Origin: Undaria pinnatifida
Lineage: Eukaryota; Sar; Phaeophyceae; Laminariales; Alariaceae
Direction of reading: 5' to 3'
DNA length: 64,000 bases
NCBI GenBank assembly: GCA_012845835.1
Contig: JABAKD010000009.1
Span: 683,324-747,323 of the forward strand
A program made the translations under genes and the position numbers. This document shows positions 22,719-32,937 of the stretch, one piece after another; position 1 is the stretch's first letter; every line of letters starts with the position of its first letter. Below the pieces are notes generated by a model. That model was given only the letters and a program-made list of their open reading frames with translations. It was not told the origin of the DNA and made no database searches.

Positions 22719-23018
22719 CTATTTTTTTTCTTTGTTATGTTTGGTTTTTTCCCTTTGGAAGTACGCGCCACTTTTCAAAACAATCTCATTATCCTCTCCA
22801 TTGCAAGTGATATGCACGGGACCTCCCGTGCCACTACTGCAGCTCTCATCAAAGGACGCAAGGTAAATGTTCTCCGTTTGCGCACTATCTCCTCTATTCT
22901 CTCGAAAGCTCCCTTGCCAAGCACGTCGACGTACGATAGGGTGTGGTCGTTGCTCTTCGGTTTTCGTCATCCGGGGCATCGGGAATTTGTGGGTGGTAAA
23001 CTCGTCGTAGTCTGTCAT
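22719..23018 (-). pseudogene. Dispersed unknown coding fragment (copy X)
   Basis: The minus-strand frame of 99 codons contains TEEQRPHPIVRRRA near its start and GGPVHITCNGEDNEIVLKSG later. The first part recurs at 33,270-33,500 (TEARRPHPIVRRRA) and the second at 34,085-34,300 (LQLSCDEEENNTVLEYGAHV), both on the minus strand. Three related pieces in the same orientation suggest one dispersed gene or element. The plus strand is also open over part of the length, so the coding strand is not certain. The family is unknown. Confidence 0.4.
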
Positions 23019-23614
23019 AGTCAGCCATAGTCGGGCTCCACGTCATGCATCTCTACAGTAGTGTCTCGATGACGTCGGCTTCCAAAAACAGCAGTTTCCA
23101 ACGTAAGCGCACGCCATGGCCCTCTGAAGACGCCGCTTTATTTCAGTACTAAGGGTTCTGTGGTTGTAGCCCCGCCCATGTACACAAACTCGATTGTGTG
23201 TTTGTATACCTGGCCGGCTGCATTGATTGTGAACGACACCTTCCCACCGGCTTTGTCTTACAGGTACATTTTTCTCGTGGTTCGCCTCGGTGACTGTTAG
23301 CCCGAGCGCCGCGCACGCAGTCACGATCACCTTCAACATCCTCTCCAGTCCTTCTGATATTCGCGATTTAATGCGCGCGGGGTCAACGTTCAGCATGCTC
23401 CAATATATTCACTTCCTCTTCCTGCCCCCGTCGCCCATCGACTTTGCCTGTGGGTAAAGTTCCATTTTTCTCTGCTTTCTTCTTCTTTCGTTGGAGCTGC
23501 GCACCGGGTTGTCCATGATGGCTGCGTTGGCGATGAAGTTCTCGACGGCCCGCCAGAACGAGCTAGAACATCCCACTGAAAAGGTTCGGTCGACGTACTA
23601 ATATTATTTGTTGA
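23019..23614. other. Unassigned stretch left of MITE copy 2
   Basis: Two minus-strand frames of 117 and 107 codons (23,043-23,396 and 23,390-23,713, the latter running into the MITE) look like chance. On the plus strand, about 23,510-23,590, the frame MAALAMKFSTARQNELEHPT looks coding. It could be the 5' part of the gene that continues right of the MITE at 23,885. This is weak and based on composition only. Confidence 0.25.
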
Positions 23615-23878
23615 CCAAGGCTGCGGTAGGGGGGGTACCCCCATTTTCACTGGTGTGTTTGAGCCACTCGCACGAGTGACTCTGTACCCCACGAATGAAG
23701 ATGGCTTAGGCAATTGTTTTGGCGCAGCTTAGATCACATTTTCATTGCGGATTGATTTCGTCAATGTAAAACATGAAGAAACGTAAGATCTCGTAGGAAC
23801 AAAGGGGTTACTCGCGCGAGTGACTCCTAGCGACCGAAATAAAAGGCCCAAAAGGGGACCCCCCTACCGTAGCCTGGG
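23615..23878 (+). mobile_element. 264-bp MITE (copy 2)
   Basis: This is the reverse orientation of the copy at 9,950-10,211, with the same termini (CCAAGGCTGCGGTAGGGGGG on the left, CCCCCCTACCGTAGCCTGGG on the right) and the same inner motifs GAGCCACTCGCACGAGTGACTC and GTTACTCGCGCGAGTGAC. The flanks TTTGTTGA and TTTGTTAT share six of eight bases. This would fit an 8-bp target duplication, but copy 1 does not confirm it. Confidence 0.8.
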
Positions 23879-23884
23879 TTTGTT

Positions 23885-24487
23885 ATGATCGATAAAGTAC
23901 AGGTACAAGGGGGCGTTCTTCTTTCACGACATTTTCTGAAGTGGTTGTACTACGAATATCATGTCAACCGTCGAGCGCTGGGGTCTGAACTTTCACTGTT
24001 TATCCGGCAGAATGTTCTCGCGTTCGCAATAGTCACTCAGGTGACCCGCGATGACTATGAACCGTACTTTGCCGGCGTGAGCCACGAGAGTGTTGCCACG
24101 ATATTTACCACATTTAGCCCGATTTTTCTTCTTGTGGGGGACCTCGATCGTTACATGAACACATTGTTGCGGCATGCCACCTCGCCTCCGCACAGCGACG
24201 ATGATGTCGTTAAAGAGAGCGTCCTATAATCTTGTGTCGGCCAAAACCTTCAAGACGACGCCCGCGAGATCATCGGTGCCTACCGTCTTCCGGTTTGCCA
24301 ATGCACGAATCGCCTATACTTCGTACCTATACGGGACATGGTCCAGTGGTCTGCACGGGGGCCACAGCTTAAGCTTGTCCACAATGCACGTGTCAAGCGC
24401 CGCTACCTTGGTGTTAAGCTGACTCGCGGAAAGCGCCACAGCGTGAGTCGACTAGCAGTGCGATTGCTCAACCCTATACGGGATTAA
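23885..24487 (+). pseudogene. 200-codon reading frame with one internal TAA, function unknown
   Basis: From ATG 23,885 the frame is open to TAA 24,227-24,229. It continues in the same frame without another stop to TAA 24,485-24,487. The first part is hydrophobic and aromatic (FLKWLYYEYHVNRR). The second is basic and looks coding (VCQCTNRLYFVPIRDMVQW, then VKRRYLGVKLTRGKRHSVSR). A single substitution would account for the internal stop. The frame begins only six bases after the MITE, so the original start may lie to its left. No domain was recognised. Confidence 0.45.
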
Positions 24488-25190
24488 AACTGGAGGAATG
24501 AACCTGGGCGAAAATACGACACCTGTGACCACGGCTTGTTCAGAAGCTGGAAAGTAGAAGTTTGAAAAAACGAGAAGCTGAACTGGGCCTTTCCTTTGTT
24601 AGCAATAAAAAACGTGTATGATATACCACGAGCAGGTGTAGCACTGTACGTGTTAAGGAGGGCAAGTTTTGTTTTGGGTGCGTGGATGAATAGTCGCTCT
24701 CCGTTGTCGTTCAGTTCGTCATGCGTCCGAAAGCACACAATATCTTGGTGTTTGTCCACCGGATTGCTCCCATGTCCATACGAGTATTAACGTTCATCAA
24801 AAAAAGGAGGTAGTCCCTATCCTGTACCCCCAGCACACCCTTGTCAAGCGAGACACAATACCTTTTAATGGTGCCCTTGTCGAGATTGGGAGCATATCCT
24901 ACAAAAAATGACGCACAGTTAGATTTCCTTTTGAGTGGGATGCAAAACCTCATAAATCTAAGACTGACGCACTCAACATCGACGTCGCCTTTTCTTATCT
25001 CTGTCACGATGGACTCTCTAAAAGCAGAGCCTAACCCGAAGTTACTCACATTCCCTTGCTATCCTCTGTCTGATACTGAGCAAACCACAATTCACCCCGC
25101 CAACGCAAAATCACGATGTTCAACCCCCCTCACCTCCTGCAATCATATGATTTCACAACCTTTGTCCTCGCAAGTCTTCAGATCACCTCG
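24484..25190 (-). pseudogene. LINE endonuclease (EEP/APE-type) domain, degraded
   Basis: On the minus strand the frames give VGYAPNLDKG, RDYLLFLMNVNTR (about 24,796-24,834), then after a frameshift DELNDNGERL, ALLNTYSATPARGISYTF and KGKAQFSF. This is the layout of the exonuclease-endonuclease-phosphatase domain that nicks target DNA in non-LTR retrotransposons. Family members as I remember them have LMDANAR where this copy has LMNVNTR, and a DY after the KGKAQ segment where this has SFSF. Two likely catalytic aspartates are therefore lost, in addition to the frameshift. It is separate from the plus-strand RT relic at 20.3 kb. Confidence 0.7.
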
Positions 25191-25693
25191 GCGTGGCCTA
25201 TTCCGTTCGGGCTCTTGCACGTGCGTATTTTCTGAGAAGCCCTTCGAAACCACCTAAGTCTCCTCCTCACCTTCCAAGCATCCCATTTCCTTCCTTCCAT
25301 CCACCATTTGTGCAACACAGGGTATTTCCCTCTTTCCGTCTTGTTTCGCCCAGTCTGGTTCTTGCCTAAGTGCCAACGTGAATGGGGCAACAATCCCAAC
25401 ACGGCACGTATATCTCCTTCCCGACTTTGGTGCATACTCACGTAAATTGGACCCTCTCTTCTATGTTCGATACGAGTCCCACGCTTACAGCGGCGGGAAT
25501 GCGACACACTGCGTCCGCTGGTAAGGCTTCTGCGTAATACCAAATGTCGAGAGGAACTATTCTGTATGTCGCTGGTTTTTACCGCCGGCCCGGCCATGCT
25601 CGAGCGATAGTTCACCGCACGAGAACGGTCGACGACACGCACCCCCTCTGGGGCTCTGTCACGTTTTGAAGAAGCATCACGCCCGAGCACCAT
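25178..25693 (-). pseudogene. 171-codon frame upstream of the endonuclease, possibly LINE 5' region
   Basis: The longest open frame in the window runs on the minus strand, ending directly before and in a different frame from the endonuclease. It is very basic (KWDAWKVRRRLRWFRRASQK; GKNQTGRNKTERGKYPVLHK), with no recognised domain. Adjacency and orientation suggest the N-terminal or 5' UTR part of the same LINE copy. Its right end meets the family module at about 25,729, which would be the 5' junction of the insertion. Confidence 0.4.
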
Positions 25694-25728
25694 CCCCGCC
25701 GGGGGCAGCCGAGGGGGGACATAAAAGG

Positions 25729-26830
25729 GTCCGGCGCATGAACCAGCTGTACGGTTGCACCCCTTCTCTTGCCGATCTCCTGGTATGATAATTTCTCGAC
25801 TGCACCACCAATTTCAATTGGAGAATATAAACTGCTGCCCGATGAGCATCCCCATATCCAGCACTAGCTGGTACTGAAACAAACGACTTACACATCAAAA
25901 TCGGAATTTTGACGATTCCGGGGCCAACCACGGCGTGAGTCTGAACATATCTCAGCCTAGTACTTTTACTCCCGTCGTAACAGGCGTCCTCTGCCAGTAG
26001 GTACCGCGCCAGCCCTGAACCCTGAGTGTTTGCTTGTCTTCTTGAAAACAACTGAGGTCGACCGTCATTATGGAAGAAGGTAAAAATCCATTGCATTACA
26101 ATTGGGGCAGCATGACTTCAAATAGCTTCATCGACAGCAATGCTCAAAACAACCGACTGCGAGAGTACATGAAATTATCATTCTTCTTAGGCTATGATAC
26201 AAGCTGTAGCGTGTTTGAATCCTACGGTCTTCAGATTATTGTAGGTGCGCATTATTTTTCTCGTAGGTTACCGGCTATGTATGTATGACGGACACTCTTT
26301 TCGTGCTTAGCCGTACTAGTCATAGCACCATATTGCCGCGCACCCCTTGAACGCCGGGTGGAAAGTAACGCGGTATTGATAACCACGCAGACATCGGGTC
26401 CACCAAGCGCAAAGCTCAGTGAGGTGTTTGGTGGACCACGTGAAGGGCGGGCTCTATCCTATTCACAACTAGTTATCAGGCGGTCTTCGGCAAACTGTGT
26501 GTACCTTCCTGCATACTGATTCTATATTCGAATACATTAATTTGTGTTGTGATCTGACTACTTCCTAACAGCAATGGAATATTTTGTAACTGCCTCGCGG
26601 ATGACTTACCATATGGGCATTACATGATATCAACAACTCTGCGCTGCACCAAGGTTTCCTACGTCGCACGTGATGAAACTCGATCCCCATATCATTTACC
26701 GACAGAACATTGGAACGAGAAATAGGGGCGGTACGCTGATTATCTTGCTTACGTAGTGCAAGGCGCAATTTTCCAAGCCGTTGGTAACGGACGCCAACCC
26801 CAGCAAACAAACCCACCCCCGGTGAGCATG
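25729..26830 (+). pseudogene. Module A, copy 2 (unit 3)
   Basis: This matches 6.66-7.69 kb and 36.27-37.34 kb: GTCCGGCGCATGAACCAGC..GTACGGTTGCACCC, GGGGCCAACCACGGCGTGAG, CAAAGCTCAGTGAGGTGTTTGGTGGACCACGTGAAG-type text, AGTTATCAGGCGG.CTTCGGC and GACGCCAACCCCAGC. All longer frames are broken. The left end of the module is missing where the LINE fragment abuts. Confidence 0.45.
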
Positions 26831-27800
26831 GCATACTCATTACTAGCTTGCCTTAGTCATTTTACCGTTGACCACACATACCGTAATAGACGGAGCACGT
26901 TGTCCCTTCTCTTAACAGGGACACCTCCAACATTAGGCGATCGATTCGCCTCGTCCATGTACTACGCAAAAACGTTTTGCTTGTCCTATCCCCGACCTGT
27001 TTCGTTGTCCTATCCCCGTCCTGTTCCGTTGTCCTATCCCCGTCCTGTTTCGTTGCCCTATCCCCGTCCTATTTCGTCGTCTGCGGCCACCATCTATCTC
27101 CTACATTGGCGATCGTTTTCCCGCTACCCTATAGTCTACCACACTCTACCTCCATGTCACATACGTCGAATTTTCTCATCCCGTCCTTTAATGCATCCCG
27201 TTTCTCCATGAACAATTTCCATAGCCATTTAATTTGTGAGTCTTAATCATATTTGTGATGTGCCACACAGGCACATATTGGTAGATGTTAAGGTATTAGT
27301 GGGGTATTAGTCATGCCATCTTCCTCCCGACCACTAGAAATCGCAGTTAAAGCATTTTCGCGTAGTTCATCAGGCCGTGCATATGCACTTTTATTTTGCA
27401 GCCTTGCTGTAATTCCCCGTATATCTCTTAGGTGCTTCTCGTGCTTCACCATATTCCTTAGCGCTTGACTTTCCCTTTCTTATATTTGCTTTGATAATTT
27501 TGTCTGGTGCCCCCCAACCTTCTCCATAGACAGGATCTCTTTGTGCCTACCACCCCCCCCGCCCCCCCCCGCCCCCTAAATATTTCCATATATTCTCGAC
27601 CGCGTTACCATAGGGTGGGTATACCGATGTACAGTATCACGCTCGGTATCATAGAGGGAAAACGGTTGGGCGTAAATGGCTTCTGGATGATTGGGGTACT
27701 TGGCATACCAAAAAGCCGAAGGAATGTCGTTGTAATCTTGCCAACATCATTATTTTAAACACCTAGGCAGATATTTTGGTCATCGGAGGAGAGCGTCTTC
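26831..27800 (+). pseudogene. Unit 3 module with a coding-frame minisatellite
   Basis: This parallels 37.37-37.90 kb (CCTTAGTCATTTTACCGTTGACCACACATACC; GGGACACCTCCAACATTAGGCGATC; GCGGCCACCATCTATCTCC). One frame stays open over about 150 codons (26,756-27,211) and carries SYPRPVSL-type octapeptides encoded by the 24-bp repeat. The counterpart in unit 4 has only one such unit. Poly-C near 27,549-27,578 interrupts later sequence. No domain was recognised. Confidence 0.4.
26984..27079 (+). repeat. 24-bp minisatellite, four units
   Basis: Units of TCCTATCCCCGTCCTGTTTC plus GTTG, with one to three changes each, lie at 26,984, 27,008, 27,032 and 27,056. Unit 4 has a single unit near 37.52 kb. The period is a multiple of three, so the surrounding frame is kept. 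Confidence 0.9.
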
Positions 27801-27810
27801 AGTGTACGGA

Positions 27811-27834
27811 ACATATATATATATATATATATAT
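27811..27834. repeat. (AT)n microsatellite
   Basis: An uninterrupted alternating AT run of about 24 bases, just before the M1 module of unit 3. Shorter TA runs lie in comparable intronic places at 43.48 and 51.74 kb. Confidence 0.9.
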
Positions 27835-28640
27835 GTTTGGTGTGGATTACAGAATAGTCATAAAGCGTTGCAATCGAAATCTATATTTTTTAGTGTGAGG
27901 GCGCAGCAGCAGGTACGGAAAGGTAGGGGGAGGAGACATGGTGCGTATTACTGTAGACTCGTGCTCTTCTTGTGGACTTTCTGTGGATTTGTTCTTCTCT
28001 CTGTGGCAACGTTTATCAATGGCGAAACGCTTGAGCTCACCATGCACATTGTCGAACGGCAAACACAGCAATAGCACCGACCGACTAAAATGTGTGACGG
28101 TTGTCATTTTCTGTACACAATTGCCATAATAATGGAATGGCCACCCCCATGGTCGTCGATAGCCGTCCCCTTTGCCGTGGCACCAAGGCCAGGATTGGAG
28201 GTGCATGGTGAGCTGTTGTCAAAGGGTATGGTTTTCATGTAGCTAACCGCAATGTCATGTAGCGCCCCGCCAACAGTTCGCATATGCCTACTAATGTGAT
28301 ACACGCAATGATCAACAATTCACCTGGTCTCCTTGGATTACTATAAAGAGATATGAGACAACCAAATCGGGTGAAACGACGCCTGCCATGATTGCGGTTT
28401 CACAATGACGGGGGCATTACATATTTATGATTCTGGTTGTGCACGTAGTTCGTGGGGTTTTTCATCCGGTCTTGTTTTCTCTTCAGATCAGGTTCCGGGG
28501 GAAATCTTAAGCCTTCCCGAACTGAAGAACATCAGAAAAAATGTGGTGGGCTTCTATCGTAGCATACGTCATAGCACTTGATGCGAAAACGACTTCTGAA
28601 CGGTAGAGCCGACCAACCCCAAGGTCGTCGGAACGTCATA
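27835..28640 (+). pseudogene. Module M1 (unit 3)
   Basis: This is related to 41.87-42.43 kb and 52.39-52.91 kb. The clearest coding piece reads VATFINGETLELTMHIVERQ (about 27,999-28,058), against VATFISGQTLMITIHIVERQ at 52.42 kb and a diverged form at 41.93 kb. It ends in a stop soon afterwards here. Downstream, the minus strand is open in two of three copies (AVSYMK segment, 28,104-28,304 and 42,033-42,356), probably a shadow of conservation. The domain is unknown. The strand pattern could be a beta-strand repeat, but the N-x-A signature is lacking. Confidence 0.45.
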
Positions 28641-30091
28641 TATATTTTAACTGAATTTTCGCCGCGTACCAGTTGACGTCTTGTGCCTGTATTTTTCACG
28701 ATATACGTTATAAGTTTGTGGTACAGTGCTCCTCAAGTGACAAGACTTCGAAATACGAAATATTCATGAGTCGAACACGCGTGCTCTATCCATTGTAGGA
28801 GTTGCACATTTGTGTGTTTTCGATGTCGGGGCGCCGGACGCTGAGGCACTGCCCGAAGTCGTCGGACCCGATGTGGACTAAAAAAAGGCTACGGCAGTGG
28901 AGATAGTTGTTTGTATTACCCTGTGAGAGACTGAGAGCGAGGCATTGCCGCAACCACCACCTTTTTTCAGCGGAAACGAAAACAATTTTGGAGCCCATTT
29001 TGAGTTAGACATTGTACGTAACTCAAGTTCAGTAAACGTGCTGGTGACTCCCACTGTCTCCTGGATATGTGCAGTCAACCATGGCATTCTTTAGACAACC
29101 AGCCCAAGAAAACGTATACCGGTCATGGGTTGACTTTCTCTCTGACGTGGGGTGGGGTATAAAGGTCATACAGCTGGTTAGGTTACAAGCCTCAGGCCGT
29201 AATTTGGCGAATTGTACGAAACACGCTGGAAATGCAATATATTTATGTTTTGTAACTCCAGACATCAAGAGCTTCGTATCTCACCCACCACCTTACTTGA
29301 AGACACACAGAGTTTTATAATATGGATAATCACCATGGCCCCAAACTATACAACAAACACTACTGCAAAACAACAAAAACGATCACGACGAATTTTGAGC
29401 TGACGAGCCACGTCGTTCATAAAGCGTCGAAACGCGTGCGACTTGTATCGCGGCGCGTGTCAGAAAACTTCAGAGCAAAGCAACTACTCCCATTGTGCTA
29501 CCCGTACTGTAGAACTCGTCCTACATTAACAATTGATACACACTGAAAGCAGTATGCTCGACGAGCTATGCAGCACGATCAATGTTACGTGGGCACCCCT
29601 TGCATTTACACAGGCCTGACACAGAATGTGCGCCGCTGTGTCTACATCTCCGTGCAAATTCGTTTTGTCGTCGCTGATATTTCGTCGCGCAATGAACGGT
29701 GCCGTTTTATCCCTATTTATGTTTCGCCTTATTCAAAGCCTTACTCAAACCCTGCGGACTTGGCATGTGCACTGAAGTCGACCCACACGGCGAATGTGTA
29801 CTTGGTGGCGGTCGGGGTCCCTGCGACATTCCCCGGGTCGGCTGACTAGCTTCATAATTTTGGTCCGCCCTTTATTACCTTCCGGAGTTTAAACGTGTTC
29901 ATCACTGGGTCGTGCGCGGGTCATCCAATTGCCTTATCCTGTCATGCCCTACGCTCATTCCCCATCCAGTTGGTAATAATATTGGTGTAAACCATGCGGT
30001 CCAGCAACAAGTAGTCACACAGACTTTGTCCGCTCTATTTGACAGGGCCCTGAACAAAGGCCTAATCTTACCCCCGACGCCAGTTACGGTA
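28641..30091 (+). pseudogene. Unit 3: M2, M3, M4, M7 up to the TA-element insertion
   Basis: M2 (about 28,835-28,990) keeps the core ALPEVVGPDVD, followed by a stop. M3 (about 29,085-29,285) is open here for 83 codons (29,069-29,320), with ENVYRSWVDFLSDVGWGIK and IQLVRLQASGR. The same frame is open in the copy at 53,276-53,539, which makes M3 a good candidate exon. M4 and M7 follow as in units 1 and 2 (CACGATCAATGTTACGTGGGC; TTTACACAGGCCTGACA). The sequence then reaches CCCCCGACGCCAGTTACGGTA, where a mobile element is inserted. Confidence 0.5.
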
Positions 30092-31183
30092 CAGTGGCGG
30101 TTGCGGTTTAAGATAACGGTGTGCCATACCGAGGAAAACGTTTATATACACGTAACTCTCCCAAATCGGGTTGTAATAAGTTTTATGTGAAACCGTGATT
30201 TTCGTTGAAGAGAAACTTATATAGAGCCGAAAATATGGGTTTTAGAGAGCCCGGGCCTGGGGTCAAGAGCGCTGAATAGGCTGGCTGTTGCCGTTGCGCT
30301 TAATTGAAGTGTTTAAAGCGCATTTCGTGATATTTACACTATATAATTGTACGTTGGATGACCGACACGCAGCACAATCCTTCCATTTTGCGTACTCGCG
30401 GAGCATATGATACAGGACTCCGCATATATTGTCGAAAACTGTTCTCGTTCTCGTTCTACACCCTGTTGTAGCCAACAGAACAGAGAGAGAGCTGAAGCAG
30501 TGTGGGCACCACTCACGGTACTACTGTACGTATTGCATCTCGGACACAAAACCAAAGCAGAAAACAACAGAAAACACAAGCTACATCAGCGGTATTGTTG
30601 TGAGAGCGACTCAAGCCTTCAACAAGGTGCGACCCTCACTACCAGTGAACCTCACACACTTACACTCCTGAACCGCACGCACCCACATTCCTGAACCAGA
30701 CCGATATTCATGTCATGCATATGTCAGCAGGTCTGCAACGTTACAAAATGTCTGCCATGATATTTTGCTTGGTTTTGCTTAACCCAAACTTCCTCATCCA
30801 AGCCAACTTCGCCTTGCGGAGACTGTACGACACTTCGGCCATGTTACACGTCTCTGCTTCACCTTCGAGGTCCTCAAACTTGCTAGCTACTTTCGTATAT
30901 GGTAATGGACGCGGAGGGTCGACGGCCTGCGACTTGTCTCCCGCCTATGAGTTGGCGTCGTCATCATCCGAGTGTAAGATTTGGTCGGCAAGGTTGTCAA
31001 GAGATTTGTCGAAAAGTTCTTCCGTCAAATCGTCTACCACCGCTTTCGGCGGGCGGTGTTGGGGGTATGTTCGGTTCAAGTAAATCAGTGTTACGTTCAA
31101 GATAAGGTGTGCTAAGCCATTTTTGACTCTCTTGAACACGTAGTGGTCTTAAACATGGCTATATTAAACCGCAACCACCACTG
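30092..31183 (-). mobile_element. 1,092-bp DNA transposon with TA duplication and CAGTG ends
   Basis: The left end CAGTGGCGGTTGCGGTTTAA and the inverted right end (CAGTGGTGGTTGCGGTTTAA on the other strand) differ at one of 20 positions. TA flanks both sides. The uninterrupted paralogue in unit 2 (about 9,431-9,448, TTGCGGTAAAGGTAGCACC) equals the two flanks joined through one TA, a direct empty-site proof. TA duplication and CAGTG termini are the hallmarks of Tc1/mariner elements. I see no transposase D..D..D/E arrangement, so this is probably a non-autonomous derivative with a captured or decayed gene on the minus strand. Confidence 0.85.
30741..31139 (-). pseudogene. 133-codon frame inside the TA element, one internal TAG
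   Basis: On the minus strand, ATG at 31,139 starts a frame that is open except for a TAG at 30,945-30,947 and ends with TAA at 30,741-30,743. It encodes KAVVDDLTEELFDKSLDNLA, an acidic DDDD patch just before the stop, and then KVASKFEDLEGEAE and SYSLRKAKLAWMRKFGLSK. The composition (charged, helical) looks like a real protein. No transposase motif or known domain was recognised. A further minus-strand frame (31,267-31,515) lies outside the element. Confidence 0.5.
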
Positions 31184-32140
31184 TAAAGGTAGCGCGTTTG
31201 AGCTAAAACGTTTTGTGAATGAAAGGCTTTGTAACTCCAAATTCGTCGAAAAATGATGAGTTTTATTCATCTGTATTTATTCGTGCATACGTGGGCCATG
31301 GGATTTTCCCTCTTGTAAAACATTCGTTTTTCCTCTGATTCAGCTATGATATCGAGTATAAAGCCTGTCGTTCGCGAGGAACCTCGTGAATTGGGTGGGT
31401 GTGTCTGTACCGTAGTCTCTGTCCACCATAGTCCCATCACGGACCACAAAAAAACATCTGCAGTGGTATTAACCCTTACCTCTGATTTTAAACCCCACGC
31501 ATTCAGCCCCTGCAACCGTCAGCTCTTCCTGGTATACCCACCGGTCAGGTCGTGTCAGGTCGGGTCTAGTCCTATCGCGTCGGGTCGGGTCGGGTCGGGT
31601 CACTGGTCTGGTCAGGTCGGGTCCGATCGGTCTGGTACCCCGGCAAGGGGCTACGGTGGAGATGCACCCATATGTTCCTGAGGCTCCTCATATTACCGAC
31701 TACTCCATACTCTACTCACGCCACGACTAGATTTGGATACAATATGCCTAGGTGATATGTATGGCCCAGGTATTACAAACCTCTATTTTCAAAAATAAGA
31801 TCAAGATTCCAATCATTCCTTTTGGGTTAGGGGTTAAGGCATAAAGACCCCTCTACTATTATTAGCCACAAAGTGCTACATCGATCGCACGTAGAACGCG
31901 CTCTTGATAGTTAAAATCGTATGAAAACCTGACCCTTCCTGCGAGTTTGTGATGAAATCTGTAACGGTCGCACGGGTCTGGTCATAGCACTTAACGCCCC
32001 CTGTGAGCTTCCCATCCGTCTCGTAAATAGTGTGCAATAACCATTCTCTCCAAAATACAAAATACAGTTCTCAGTAAGCTTTTTCCTGAATATGGCGCGA
32101 ACCCCGTTGACGGTTGAAGGGTTTCCTATGGATATTTTTT
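31184..32140 (+). pseudogene. Unit 3 after the TA element, to its right end
   Basis: This resumes exactly where unit 2 is uninterrupted (AAAGGTAGCGCG) and follows 9.44-10.6 kb and 44.78-45.66 kb: the GGGTC tract, CTACGGTGGAGATGCACC, GTATGGCCCAGGTATT, TCGATCGCACGTAGAACGCGC, ending near ACCCCGTTGACGGTTGAAGGG. It has neither of the MITEs. No exon with intact borders was found. Confidence 0.45.
31545..31632 (+). repeat. GGGTC/GGTCA pentamer-rich tract
   Basis: It includes four consecutive GGGTC units near 31,581-31,600 and many variants around them. Units 2 (9,788-9,806) and 5 (45,115-45,140) have shorter versions, so the tract has grown in unit 3. Confidence 0.8.
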
Positions 32141-32176
32141 TTCACTTTTGTCTAAGGTTAATTAAGGATGTTGTTC

Positions 32177-32205
32177 GTTGTTGTTGTTGTTGTTGTTGTT
32201 GTTGT
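32177..32205 (+). repeat. (GTT)n microsatellite
   Basis: About ten consecutive GTT triplets inside a 90-codon frame (32,092-32,364), where they would be read as a cysteine run. That frame has no other support. Confidence 0.9.
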
Positions 32206-32547
32206 CGTTCTCGCATTAACTCGCATAATCAAGTCCGTGGTCACAGGACAGGCTTCAGTCACTCTGGAGCTGAGGAATACCCCAGGGAAAAACACACACA
32301 CAACCCAACGTGGTACACGCATATATCACAGCTGACGCAATTCATGCCTCCACCAGGGACATAAAAAAAAGTGAAATCGGGGGTCAGCCTACGACGTGCC
32401 AGGTCCATCCCGGTGCATACGTCTCGTTACTCACGCCTGGAGAAGCCAACTATTCCGATTGCCACCCAAGGAAGACTACCACGTATGTATTCCATGTAGT
32501 ATCTATCACAACGCATACGCACGACAGGCGTAAGTCAGTTGGACAAA

Positions 32548-32719
32548 ACAAACAAAGAAAAGAAAAGAAGATAAAGGAATGGAAAGAAAAAAGAGAAGAA
32601 AACGAAACAAAACGAAAAAGGCAAGAAAATATAATAAAAAGGCAAGAAAAGCAACAAAAGACAAGAGAAGAAGAGGAAGCAAGGCAAGGAAAAAAGAAGG
32701 AGAGAAAAAAGAAGAAATA
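32548..32719. repeat. Purine-rich (A/G) tract
   Basis: About 170 bases consist almost only of A and G. In one frame the tract gives a lysine/glutamate-rich tail ending ERKKKK with a stop. Composition alone explains the frame, so coding is not claimed. Confidence 0.7.
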
Positions 32720-32937
32720 ATGATGTCATACTAGCATACCCTAGCAACTGGCTAAGGATGGCATTGGGCTCACAGAGGGTATCACGTCCATCATTAATGG
32801 CACCTGGGAGATAAAGCAAAAATGGCGAAGAAGTCAGGGCGGTCTTATGCTATTATGTGACAGCCATGAGAAGGCCCACAACTTCCAATACGATGATGGC
32901 CAAACCCAGACTTTAGTCTCTTGGGCATGACGCTCCC

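Noticed and set aside
25178-25693. The 171-codon frame as an independent gene
   Set aside because: Its position and orientation directly upstream of the LINE endonuclease and its biased, very basic composition make a LINE 5' part more likely.
26984-27079. Regularly repeated 24-bp units as a CRISPR array
   Set aside because: The units are contiguous with no spacers, keep a protein frame, and the window is eukaryotic in character.
30092-31183. Tc1/mariner transposase inside the TA-flanked element
   Set aside because: No helix-turn-helix region or D..D..D/E spacing could be seen in any frame; only the termini support the superfamily.
31545-31632. GGGTC repeats as telomeric sequence
   Set aside because: The tract is short and mixed with variants, and it occurs at the same internal place in units 2, 3 and 5, so it is a local minisatellite.
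32310-32720. Lysine/glutamate-rich protein of 136 codons
   Set aside because: Purine-only DNA gives such frames by composition; the part before it has no coding signal.
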